From an uncultured Nostocoides sp. (GTDB lineage: Bacteria > Actinomycetota > Actinomycetes > Actinomycetales > Dermatophilaceae): a stretch of 11,922 bases of DNA. The notes beneath the pieces were generated by a model. That model did not search any database, was not told the DNA's origin, and saw nothing but the letters and a program-made list of their open reading frames with translations. Numbering within the stretch: the first letter of the stretch is position 1; every line of letters starts with the position of its first letter. Shown here piece by piece: positions 6,315 to 11,898 of the stretch. The stretch covers positions 1-11,922 of the forward strand of contig CAKZIH010000158.1 in assembly GCA_936931335.1 (NCBI GenBank), given 5' to 3'. The position numbers were made by a program, and so were the translations under genes.

Positions 6315-7646
6315 TCAGCCCAGGACGCGCTTGACCTCGGCGTCGGCGACGGCCTTGACCTTGGCGATCTCGGCCTTGATGTCGCCGCCGTTCTTGACCA
6401 CCTCGGTCATCATGTCGCTGAAGGCGGTCTGGCTCTTGGGCGTCCACAGCATCTGGCTCTGCGCGTGGCCGTGATCCACGGCGAGCTGCGCGGCATCCTT
6501 CGCGGGGCCGGACTCCAGGGTGGTCGCCTTGGCGATCAGGCTGGTGCGCGCCGGGATGTGGAAGCCGTATGCCGTGGCGAAGTCCACCTGGTTGTCGGCG
6601 GAGTCGATCCACAGCCACTTGGCGAACTTCTTGGCCGCGTCGACATTGGCGGACTTGGCGCTGACGCAGGAGCCGTACGCGCCGACCGGCACCGAGGGCT
6701 TGCCATTGGCGGCCGAGCCGAGCTTGGGCCAGGGCAGCACACCAAAGTCGTCCTTGAGCGACTTGATGATGTCGGGGAAGGTCCACAGACCCGTGAACTG
6801 CATCGCGCACTGGCCGCTGGTGAATGCAGAGGCGTCATACCAGTCCTTGGGGGCGCCGAGCAGCAGGCTGTCGCTGGTGAAGAGCTCGCGCAGCTTGCCC
6901 AGGGCGGAGACCGCCTCGTCGGAGTCGAAACCGAACTGGTTGTCCTCGGTCAGGTAGTCGAGGCCGGCGCTCCACAGGGCCGGCCCGCCGAGGATGCTGA
7001 CGCCGCCGTCGTTGCCGACGAAGAGGCCCTTGACCTTGTCCTTGGTGAGCGTCTTGGCGGCGGTGAGCAGGTCTTCGACGGTCTCCGGCGGGGTGACACC
7101 CGCGGCCTCCAGCATGGACTTGCGGTAAACGAGTACCTGCATGTCGACGACCTGCGGGATGGCCCAGATCTTGCCGTCATAGGTCATCCGCTGCAGCACC
7201 GAGGGGTTGAAGTCGGCCTTGGTGTCACCGAAGAGATCGGTGAGGTCAACGACCTGGCCGCCCTTGATCATGTCGATCGTCGGGCCATTGCCGTATTCGA
7301 AGACGTCCGGGCCATTGCTGGTCAGCAGCGAGGCGGCGGTGGTCTTGTCGTAGTCACCCGGCTTCCAGGTGACCTTGACGGTGGCGTCGGGGTATGCCGC
7401 GGCATACTTCTCGACCGCCTGCTGGGTGCCGTCCTCGCCGTACTGGTGGTACCACTGCTGCAGGGTGGGCTTGGTGCCGCCGGAGCCGCTTGACGCGCTG
7501 GCTCCGCTGGTGGCCGAGGTGCTGGTGGTGGTGTCGCGGCCGGTGTTGCCGCCGCAGGCGGCGAGCACGCTGGCGGCCACCGCGCCTCCACCCAGGCCCA
7601 GCAGCGCGCGCCGGTCGATCCCCGCGCGGAAGGTGTTGTGCGACAA
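6315..7646 (-). CDS. Sugar ABC transporter substrate-binding lipoprotein
   Basis: A 443-residue extracellular solute-binding protein (family 1 type) that would capture the sugar outside the membrane and hand it to the two permeases. The N-terminus carries a twin-arginine-like signal, IDRRALLGLGGGAVAA, ending in the lipobox VLAAC with Cys31. This predicts a lipid-anchored protein possibly exported by Tat. A Thr/Ser/Gly-rich linker follows, then the binding fold from about KPTLQQWYHQYG, with the typical VYRKSMLEAAG and IPQVVDMQVL segments. The start is a TTG at 7644-7646, preceded by GGAG (7652-7655) at five bases. In-frame GTGs at 7661 and 7706 would add 5 or 20 residues but lack a Shine-Dalgarno, and the 7706 form would run through the inverted repeat at 7684-7701. 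First gene of a three-gene operon with gaps of 1 and 3 bases. Confidence 0.9.
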   Translation of the reverse strand: MSHNTFRAGIDRRALLGLGGGAVAASVLAACGGNTGRDTTTSTSATSGASASSGSGGTKPTLQQWYHQYGEDGTQQAVEKYAAAYPDATVKVTWKPGDYDKTTAASLLTSNGPDVFEYGNGPTIDMIKGGQVVDLTDLFGDTKADFNPSVLQRMTYDGKIWAIPQVVDMQVLVYRKSMLEAAGVTPPETVEDLLTAAKTLTKDKVKGLFVGNDGGVSILGGPALWSAGLDYLTEDNQFGFDSDEAVSALGKLRELFTSDSLLLGAPKDWYDASAFTSGQCAMQFTGLWTFPDIIKSLKDDFGVLPWPKLGSAANGKPSVPVGAYGSCVSAKSANVDAAKKFAKWLWIDSADNQVDFATAYGFHIPARTSLIAKATTLESGPAKDAAQLAVDHGHAQSQMLWTPKSQTAFSDMMTEVVKNGGDIKAEIAKVKAVADAEVKRVLG

Positions 7647-7683
7647 AACTACTCCGTTCACTGACTGTTCAGATTCCGGCCAC

Positions 7684-7701
7684 GATGAAGCGGCCTTCAT
7701 C
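7684..7701. promoter_or_regulatory. Candidate operator upstream of the ABC operon
   Basis: GATGAAG and CTTCATC flank a CGGC centre, an 18-bp imperfect palindrome of the size bound by LacI- or GntR-type repressors. It lies 38-55 bases upstream of the preferred TTG start of the binding lipoprotein. The central four bases are not symmetric and the usual LacI-family central CG is missing, so the regulator class is open. I found no clear -35/-10 pair near it. Confidence 0.4.
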
Positions 7702-7773
7702 AGCACGCTAGTCGTGATCGTGCCTGGGCGGGGGTATTGGCGTCATCTTTGGGACGCGGGTCGTCGGGCAACT

Positions 7774-7790
7774 ACCCGGTTAGGCCGGGT
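7774..7790 (-). terminator. Short hairpin after the oxidoreductase stop
   Basis: Directly after the TGA (minus strand, 7791-7793), ACCCGG and CCGGGT form a perfect 6-bp stem around a five-base loop. On the minus strand AGTTG follows, which is not a true T-run. It may separate the oxidoreductase transcript from the importer operon downstream. The 144 bases from 7647 to 7790 otherwise hold only the candidate operator and unassigned sequence. Confidence 0.4.
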
Positions 7791-8759
7791 TCAGGGCACC
7801 AGGACGATCTTGCCGGCGACCTCGCCGGCCGCCATCCGGGCAAAACCGTGGCGGGCCTGGGCCAAGGGGAGCACCGAGTCGATCCGTGGCTGGATGCCGC
7901 GGTCGGCGACGAACCGGGCGAGCTGGGCCAACTGCATACGGGTGCCCATGGTCGAGCCGATCACCCGCAGTTGCTTGAAGAAAATCTTGGTGAGTTCCGC
8001 GTGGGTGGGGGCATCGCCGGAGGTGGCGCCGGCGATGACGATGGTGCCGCCGGGGCGCAGCGCATTGACCGAATGCGACCAGGTCGCCGCACCGACGGTC
8101 TCTACGACGGCATCGACGCGCTCGGGCAGACGGGCACCGGTCTCGAAGGCTTGATCGGCGCCGAGGTCGACGGCCAGCTCGCGCTTGGCGCCCGCGCGGG
8201 AGGTCGCCCAGACCCGCAGGCCGGCGGCGCTGCCCAACTGGATGGCCGCCGAGGCGACGCCACCGGCCGCGCCCTGCACCAGGACCGTGTCACCGGGGGA
8301 GACAGCCGCATTGGCGAACAACATCCGGTATGCGGTCAGCCACGCCGTCGGCAGGCAGGCCGCCTGCTCCCAGCTCAATTGGGGCGGTTTGGGGACCAGG
8401 TTCTCGGCGGGGACCCGGACCCGCTCGGCGAGGGTGCCGGGATGCAGTTCGGACAGCAGGGTGCGACGCGGGTCGAGCGTGGCTTCGCCGCTCCAGCCGG
8501 GGGTGGCGATGACCGGGTAGACCAGGACCTCCGCGCCGTCGGGGCCGATACCTGCCGCATCGCAGCCGAGGATCATCGGCAGCCGCTCGGCCGGCAAACC
8601 CACACCCCTGAGCGACCACAGGTCGTGATGGTTGAGGGCGGCCGCCTTGACCTCGACGCTCACCCAGTCCGGCGGGGTCGGGGGCTCGGCGATCTCGTCG
8701 ACCTGCAGGCCGGCGAGCGGGTCGTCAGGATTGATGGCGACGGCGGCGGCGGCGAGCAT
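7791..8759 (-). CDS. MDR-family zinc-binding/quinone-type oxidoreductase
   Basis: A 322-residue medium-chain dehydrogenase/reductase. The GroES-like N-terminal half has ALNHHDLWSLRG (41-52) and LGCDAAGI (64-71), with Cys66 where zinc enzymes place a ligand. The nucleotide domain starts with DTVLVQGAAGGVASAAIQL (157-175), the A-A-G-G-V-A form common in quinone-reductase-like members. ALRPGGTIVIAG (233-244) and a C-terminal GKIVLVP complete the fold. The four-cysteine structural zinc loop is absent. Substrate is unknown; NAD(P)H-dependent reduction of a carbonyl, alkene or quinone is typical. The frame stays open to 9089, but that extension overlaps the DUF2231 gene; ATG 8759 matches the domain start. 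A TATCGT box ends six bases before this ATG, hinting at a leaderless transcript. The gap to DUF2231 is 34 bases. Confidence 0.85.
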   Translation of the reverse strand: MLAAAAVAINPDDPLAGLQVDEIAEPPTPPDWVSVEVKAAALNHHDLWSLRGVGLPAERLPMILGCDAAGIGPDGAEVLVYPVIATPGWSGEATLDPRRTLLSELHPGTLAERVRVPAENLVPKPPQLSWEQAACLPTAWLTAYRMLFANAAVSPGDTVLVQGAAGGVASAAIQLGSAAGLRVWATSRAGAKRELAVDLGADQAFETGARLPERVDAVVETVGAATWSHSVNALRPGGTIVIAGATSGDAPTHAELTKIFFKQLRVIGSTMGTRMQLAQLARFVADRGIQPRIDSVLPLAQARHGFARMAAGEVAGKIVLVP

Positions 8760-8765
8760 TTCTTC

Positions 8766-8771
8766 ACGATA
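8766..8771 (-). promoter_or_regulatory. Possible leaderless -10 box for the oxidoreductase
   Basis: On the minus strand TATCGT fits the TANNNT pattern and is followed by six bases and then the ATG. Transcription would begin at or next to the A of the start codon. The only nearby Shine-Dalgarno-like sequence is GAAG, three bases before the ATG. A TTGAGC hexamer (8792-8797) lies 20 bases away, too far for a normal -35. Confidence 0.35.
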
Positions 8772-8793
8772 GCCAGCCGGCCGGGTGTGCGGC

Positions 8794-9261
8794 TCAAGTC
8801 GTGGTCGTGATTGCGGCCGCGGTAGCGGACCAGACCGACTGAGATCCGGTGTGACCTGCCAAAGCGATCGCGACCACGGCGAAGCCGGCCGCGGCGAGCG
8901 CCACGAGCAGCGCGAGCGGGACCCGAGCCGCGCTCGCCCCAGGGCGGGCCAGGACGAAGACGACGAGCAGGGTGGCCACCAGCAGCACCAGCAAGGAAAT
9001 GAAGGCCAGATCCCCACGCTCGGCATGATCAAAGCCCGGTTGCGCGCCGCGGATCCGCTCCAACGCCTCGCCGGCCTCCTTGGCGACAAAGGCGCTGCCG
9101 GCGCTGATCACGGCGAGCAGGGTGGTCGGCCAGCGCAGGCCGAGTCGCCAGCGCGGGACGGCCGCATAGCTAAGGAGGCAGAGGGCAGCGAGTGGGCCCA
9201 GGACGACGACCGCGTGGACGACGAGCGGGTGCAACGGCAGACCGAGGATGGTGTCGAACAT
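8794..9261 (-). CDS. DUF2231 family membrane protein
   Basis: A 155-residue four-helix membrane protein matching DUF2231. Helices are near residues 13-34, 45-62, 84-106 and 113-136. The family pattern is visible: LPLHPLVVHAVVV at the N-terminus (His11, His16), a charged loop with FDHAERGD (His79) between helices 2 and 3, and AGHTGSQSVW (His137) after helix 4. The conserved histidines invite a heme- or metal-binding role, but I know of no settled function. ATG 9261 follows AGAGG (minus strand) at six bases, and a TATAGT -10 box lies at 9294-9299. The gene is divergent from the PabB-like gene and upstream of the oxidoreductase. The C-terminus ends in a run of four Thr. Confidence 0.85.
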   Translation of the reverse strand: MFDTILGLPLHPLVVHAVVVLGPLAALCLLSYAAVPRWRLGLRWPTTLLAVISAGSAFVAKEAGEALERIRGAQPGFDHAERGDLAFISLLVLLVATLLVVFVLARPGASAARVPLALLVALAAAGFAVVAIALAGHTGSQSVWSATAAAITTTT

Positions 9262-9273
9262 GGTGCGCCTCTG

Positions 9274-9303
9274 TTGGGATGGGATCGCCAGCGACTATAT
9301 AGA
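9274..9303. promoter_or_regulatory. Overlapping divergent promoters sharing CTATATAG
   Basis: The 8-bp palindrome CTATATAG (9295-9302) lies between the divergent DUF2231 and PabB-like genes. Minus strand: TATAGT (9294-9299) is a five-of-six match to the -10 consensus and would start RNA near 9287, with a ~26-base leader. Plus strand: TATAGA (9298-9303) has TTGGGA (9274-9279) 18 bases upstream as a -35, with RNA starting near 9310. Because the boxes overlap, polymerase could serve only one direction at a time. No -35 was found for the minus direction. Confidence 0.55.
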
Positions 9304-9330
9304 GCGAAGTTATGAAGCGGCTGAGGGCCG

Positions 9331-10371
9331 TTGCCCGCGGGCGCCTTCTACGATCACCGGGTGGCGTGGGCGCGGTTCGGTGACCGGACGGCATACGAGC
9401 CGGTGGCGCTGGCCAGCGATATCGACGAGGTGCGCGCCGGATTCTGGGCGGTCGTCGTCGATTTCGAGGGTTCGCTGACCGCGATCCGGTTTGCCCGACA
9501 GGGCTCGCCCGGCGGTGAACCCGACGCGAGACAGTGGACGCCGCTGACCGGGCCGTGGCACACGAGTCTGGACCGGACGGCATATGTCGCCGGGGTGCAA
9601 ACGATCCGCGAGCGGATCGCCGCGGGCACGGTCTACCAGGTCAATCTCTGCCGGGTCCTGTCCCACCCACTGCCCGAGGATGCCCACCTGCCGGTGCTGG
9701 CACACATCCTGCGCCAAGGGAATCCGGCGCCCTATGCCGCGCTGATCCATGCGCCCGAGTTGGGGGTCGATCTCGTCTGTGCCTCGCCGGAACGCTACCT
9801 GCGGCGCGATCGGGAGTGGCTCGTCTCCAGTCCGATCAAGGGCACCGCGACGACCGCGGCGGCGATGCTCGCCAAGGACTATGCCGAGAATGTGATGATC
9901 GCCGACCTGGTCCGCAACGATCTGCAGCAGGTATGCCGTCCCGGCTCCGTCGTCGTCGACGACCTGTGCGGCGTGCAGGCCCATCCGGGGTTGGTGCACC
10001 TGGTCACCGACGTCCGCGGTGAGTTGCGTCCCGGGGTGGGGTGGCGTGCGATCCTGGACGCCAGCTTCCCGCCCGGGTCGGTGTCGGGCGCACCGAAATC
10101 CACTGCGCTGCAAGCAATCCGTGACCTCGAGCCGGTGCCGCGCGGACCCTATTGCGGGGCCATCGGCTGGATCGACGCCGACCGGGACGAGGCGGAACTC
10201 GCGGTGGGCATCCGGACGTTTTGGGCACGGGAGCGTTCCGAGGGTCGGGAACTGAATTTCGGCGCGGGCGCCGGCATCACCTGGGGGTCGGATCCGGAGG
10301 CCGAATGGGCGGAAACCGAGTTGAAGGCGCGACGGCTCATCGGCCTCGCCTCCGGACAGGTGGCACCATGA
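9331..10371 (+). CDS. pabB: Aminodeoxychorismate synthase component I-like (PabB)
   Basis: A 346-residue chorismate-binding enzyme that aminates chorismate to 4-amino-4-deoxychorismate in p-aminobenzoate/folate synthesis, using ammonia from a PabA-type glutaminase not encoded here. Motifs in order are GTVYQVNLCR (99-108), ASPERYL (151-157), SPIKGT (167-172), AENVMIADLVRNDL (185-198), FPPGSVSGAPKST (246-258) and GPYCGAIGWID (272-282). Lys170 in PIKGT is the residue that marks PabB; anthranilate synthases have PIAGT. The loop from KGT to AEN is about 12 residues shorter than in E. coli PabB, and the usual RAEN is YAEN. The N-terminal part is also short compared with ~450-residue PabB proteins. 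An in-frame TGA at 9322 restricts the start to TTG 9331 (GAGGG close by) or GTG 9361. Stop and next start overlap as ATGA. Confidence 0.88.
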   Translation: MPAGAFYDHRVAWARFGDRTAYEPVALASDIDEVRAGFWAVVVDFEGSLTAIRFARQGSPGGEPDARQWTPLTGPWHTSLDRTAYVAGVQTIRERIAAGTVYQVNLCRVLSHPLPEDAHLPVLAHILRQGNPAPYAALIHAPELGVDLVCASPERYLRRDREWLVSSPIKGTATTAAAMLAKDYAENVMIADLVRNDLQQVCRPGSVVVDDLCGVQAHPGLVHLVTDVRGELRPGVGWRAILDASFPPGSVSGAPKSTALQAIRDLEPVPRGPYCGAIGWIDADRDEAELAVGIRTFWARERSEGRELNFGAGAGITWGSDPEAEWAETELKARRLIGLASGQVAP

Positions 10372-11219
10372 ACGGCGTGATTCGCGTGTGGGTGAACGGC
10401 CGGACGTATGACAGTGCCGCCCCGGCCCTGGCTGCCGTCGACCACGGCGTGACGGTCGGCGACGGCGTTTTCGAGACGTGCAAGGTGGTCGACGGGCGGC
10501 CGTTCGCGCTGACCCGGCACCAGGAGCGCCTGGAGCGCAGCGCCACCGGTCTCGGGCTGGGGCCGGTCGATCTGTCGGCGGTGGACGAGGGGATCGCCGC
10601 GGTCCTGTCTCAGGGCGAGCCGATCGCCTTCGGACGGTTGCGGATCACAGTGACCGCGGGCGCCGGTCCGCTCGGTTCCGATCGGGACGAGTCGCCGATG
10701 ACGTATGTGGTGACCGCCGCCCCCCAGGAGGGTTCGGCCCCGACGACCACGCTCGCGGTGACGCCCTGGACGCGCAACGAACGCGCGCCGACCGCCGGGC
10801 TGAAGACCACGTCATACGCGGACAATGTGCTGGCCCTCGGCTTCGCCCGGGAGCGCGGCGCGGGGGAGGCCATCCTGGCCAACTCGCGCGGTGAGCTGTG
10901 CGAATGCACGGGGAGCAATGTCTTCGTGGTACTCGGTAAGCGGGTGCACACCCCGCCGCTGTCGTCGGGCTGCCTGGCCGGGATCACCCGTGCGCTGACG
11001 ATCGAATGGGCGCGCGAGGCGGGCATCGAGGTGATCGAAGAGGCTATGCCGCTCGGGGTGCTGCGGACCGCCGACGAGGTCTTCATCACCTCCAGCCTGC
11101 GTGATGTCCAGGCGGTGTCGGCCATCGACGAACACGTGGTCCCGGCAGCACCTGGCCCGGTCACTGCGACGGTGGCTCAGCTCTTCGCGGACGGCGCCGC
11201 TCGGGAGAACGACCCGTGA
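10368..11219 (+). CDS. pabC: Class IV aminotransferase, probable aminodeoxychorismate lyase (PabC)
   Basis: A 283-residue PLP-dependent fold-type IV protein. The start of the fold reads VNGRTYDSAAPALAAVDHGVTVGDGVFETCKV. The PLP-binding lysine is Lys146 in GLKTTSYADNV. The cofactor-binding Glu/Thr region reads GELCECTGSNVF (175-186) and is followed by GCLAGITR (201-208). Class IV proteins include branched-chain and D-amino-acid aminotransferases, but overlap with pabB by ATGA coupling makes aminodeoxychorismate lyase the best call; it releases pyruvate from aminodeoxychorismate to give p-aminobenzoate. The frame is open upstream to 10152 inside pabB, so ATG 10368 is chosen from homology and coupling. 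The stop overlaps the next start as GTGA. Confidence 0.87.
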   Translation: MNGVIRVWVNGRTYDSAAPALAAVDHGVTVGDGVFETCKVVDGRPFALTRHQERLERSATGLGLGPVDLSAVDEGIAAVLSQGEPIAFGRLRITVTAGAGPLGSDRDESPMTYVVTAAPQEGSAPTTTLAVTPWTRNERAPTAGLKTTSYADNVLALGFARERGAGEAILANSRGELCECTGSNVFVVLGKRVHTPPLSSGCLAGITRALTIEWAREAGIEVIEEAMPLGVLRTADEVFITSSLRDVQAVSAIDEHVVPAAPGPVTATVAQLFADGAARENDP

Positions 11220-11704
11220 GCCCAGCAGACCGGGACACCCGGGGGATCGTGGACAAGCGCCGCACCGGCGCCACCGCGCTGGGCGCGGACTCGGATGACG
11301 GCGGACAAGACCGCGACTGGGCGTGGCGCCGTCGCATCCGGGCGAATCCGGCAACCAACCAGCTCTACCGCGGCGTGGTCGCGGTGCTTGGGCTGTTCAT
11401 CGTCGTCGGCGGGCTCGCGTTGGTGCCCTTGCCAGGCCCGGGCTGGCTGATCGTCTTCGCGGGGTTGGCGATCTGGGCCAGCGAATTCGACTGGGCACGT
11501 AGGGTTTTGGATTGGGTGCGCGGCAAGGTCGAGGCTTTCAACGACTACATGGGCCGCCAGCCGATGTGGTTCCGAGCGCTCGCCGGGGTGGCCACCCTGC
11601 TGCTGGTGCTGGCCTTCTTCTGGGTGCTCTTCAAGTTCACGGGGGTGCCGGCGTGGCTGCCGGATGTGCTCGAATCCCCGCTGCATCAGTACGCCCGCCT
11701 GTAG
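11216..11704 (+). CDS. TIGR02611/PGPGW family transmembrane protein
   Basis: A 162-residue membrane protein recognised by LPGPGWLIVFAGLAIWASEF, with PGPGW at residues 73-77. A charged cytoplasmic N-terminus of ~50 residues is followed by a helix (52-70), a second hydrophobic stretch after the PGPGW turn (77-89), an amphipathic stretch with DWARRVLDWVRGKVEAF, and a last helix (120-140). The function of the family is unknown. GTG 11216 overlaps the pabC stop by four bases, and GGGAG (11203-11207) lies eight bases before it. An in-frame GTG at 11249 is a weaker alternative. It is the third gene of the folate operon by position, though this order may be only transcriptional convenience. The next feature is a tRNA on the same strand. 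Confidence 0.85.
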   Translation: MSPADRDTRGIVDKRRTGATALGADSDDGGQDRDWAWRRRIRANPATNQLYRGVVAVLGLFIVVGGLALVPLPGPGWLIVFAGLAIWASEFDWARRVLDWVRGKVEAFNDYMGRQPMWFRALAGVATLLLVLAFFWVLFKFTGVPAWLPDVLESPLHQYARL

Positions 11705-11733
11705 GCGATTTCTCGCCCGTCCCCCCGAGCGGG

Positions 11734-11739
11734 TATCCT
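11734..11739 (+). promoter_or_regulatory. Possible -10 box for tRNA-Val
   Basis: TATCCT lies 25 bases before the mature tRNA end, allowing a start near 11746 and a short 5' leader removed by RNase P. No good -35 hexamer is present at 17 bases spacing. The 60-base gap from 11705 to 11764 holds nothing else recognisable. Confidence 0.35.
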
Positions 11740-11764
11740 CACCGAGCCGTTGTGCACGGCGTAT

Positions 11765-11838
11765 GGACGTGTAGCTCAGCTGGTTAGAGCGTTCGCTTCA
11801 CACGCGAAAGGTCAGGGGTTCGAGTCCCTTCACGTCCA
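11765..11838 (+). tRNA. tRNA-Val (anticodon CAC)
   Basis: All four arms fold over 74 bases. The acceptor stem is GGACGTG/CACGTCC, fully paired. The D-arm stem is GCTC/GAGC. The anticodon stem TTCGC/GCGAA encloses the loop TTCACAC, giving anticodon CAC, which reads GUG valine codons. The T-arm is AGGGG/CCCTT with a TTCGAGT loop and one G-T pair. The discriminator base is A and the genome continues CC-C, so the 3' CCA is not fully encoded and would be added by the CCA enzyme. Anticodon CAC suits a genome in which GTG is a frequent Val codon. Confidence 0.97.
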
Positions 11839-11846
11839 CCCCGTGT

Positions 11847-11862
11847 GATGTCTCAAGACATC
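11847..11862 (+). other. Small perfect hairpin after tRNA-Val
   Basis: GATGTC-TCAA-GACATC forms a six-base-pair stem with a four-base loop eight bases after the mature tRNA. It may be a 3'-trailer processing element or the first half of a tandem terminator. It has no T-run of its own. Confidence 0.4.
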
Positions 11863-11867
11863 GGAAG

Positions 11868-11898
11868 CCCCTGAACCCCTGGTTCAGGGGTTTCGTCG
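11868..11898 (+). terminator. Intrinsic terminator of tRNA-Val
   Basis: CCCCTGAACC (11868-11877) pairs perfectly with GGTTCAGGGG (11881-11890) around a CCT loop, followed by TTTCGTCGT. A ten-base-pair GC-rich stem with a T-starting tail 30 bases after the tRNA is the best intrinsic terminator in this window. The last 24 bases of the window hold nothing recognisable. Confidence 0.75.

Noticed and set aside
6156..7493. 445-codon plus-strand open frame antisense to the sugar-binding protein and permease
   Set aside because: The minus strand encodes clear transporter proteins with a signal peptide and tight operon spacing; the antisense product is low-complexity and unrecognisable.
7737..8810. 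357-codon plus-strand open frame antisense to the oxidoreductase
   Set aside because: The minus-strand MDR protein is convincing over its full length; the antisense frame has no domain signature.
8760..9089. N-terminal extension of the oxidoreductase frame
   Set aside because: The added residues overlap the DUF2231 gene in another frame, are Arg/Ser/Pro-rich and lie before the normal start of the MDR domain.
9310..10113. Minus-strand 267-codon open frame opposite pabB
   Set aside because: It is a shadow of a gene with a full set of chorismate-enzyme motifs.
10152..10367. Upstream extension of the pabC frame into pabB
   Set aside because: The extension is an out-of-frame reading of the pabB C-terminus; the class IV fold begins right after ATG 10368, which overlaps the pabB stop as ATGA.
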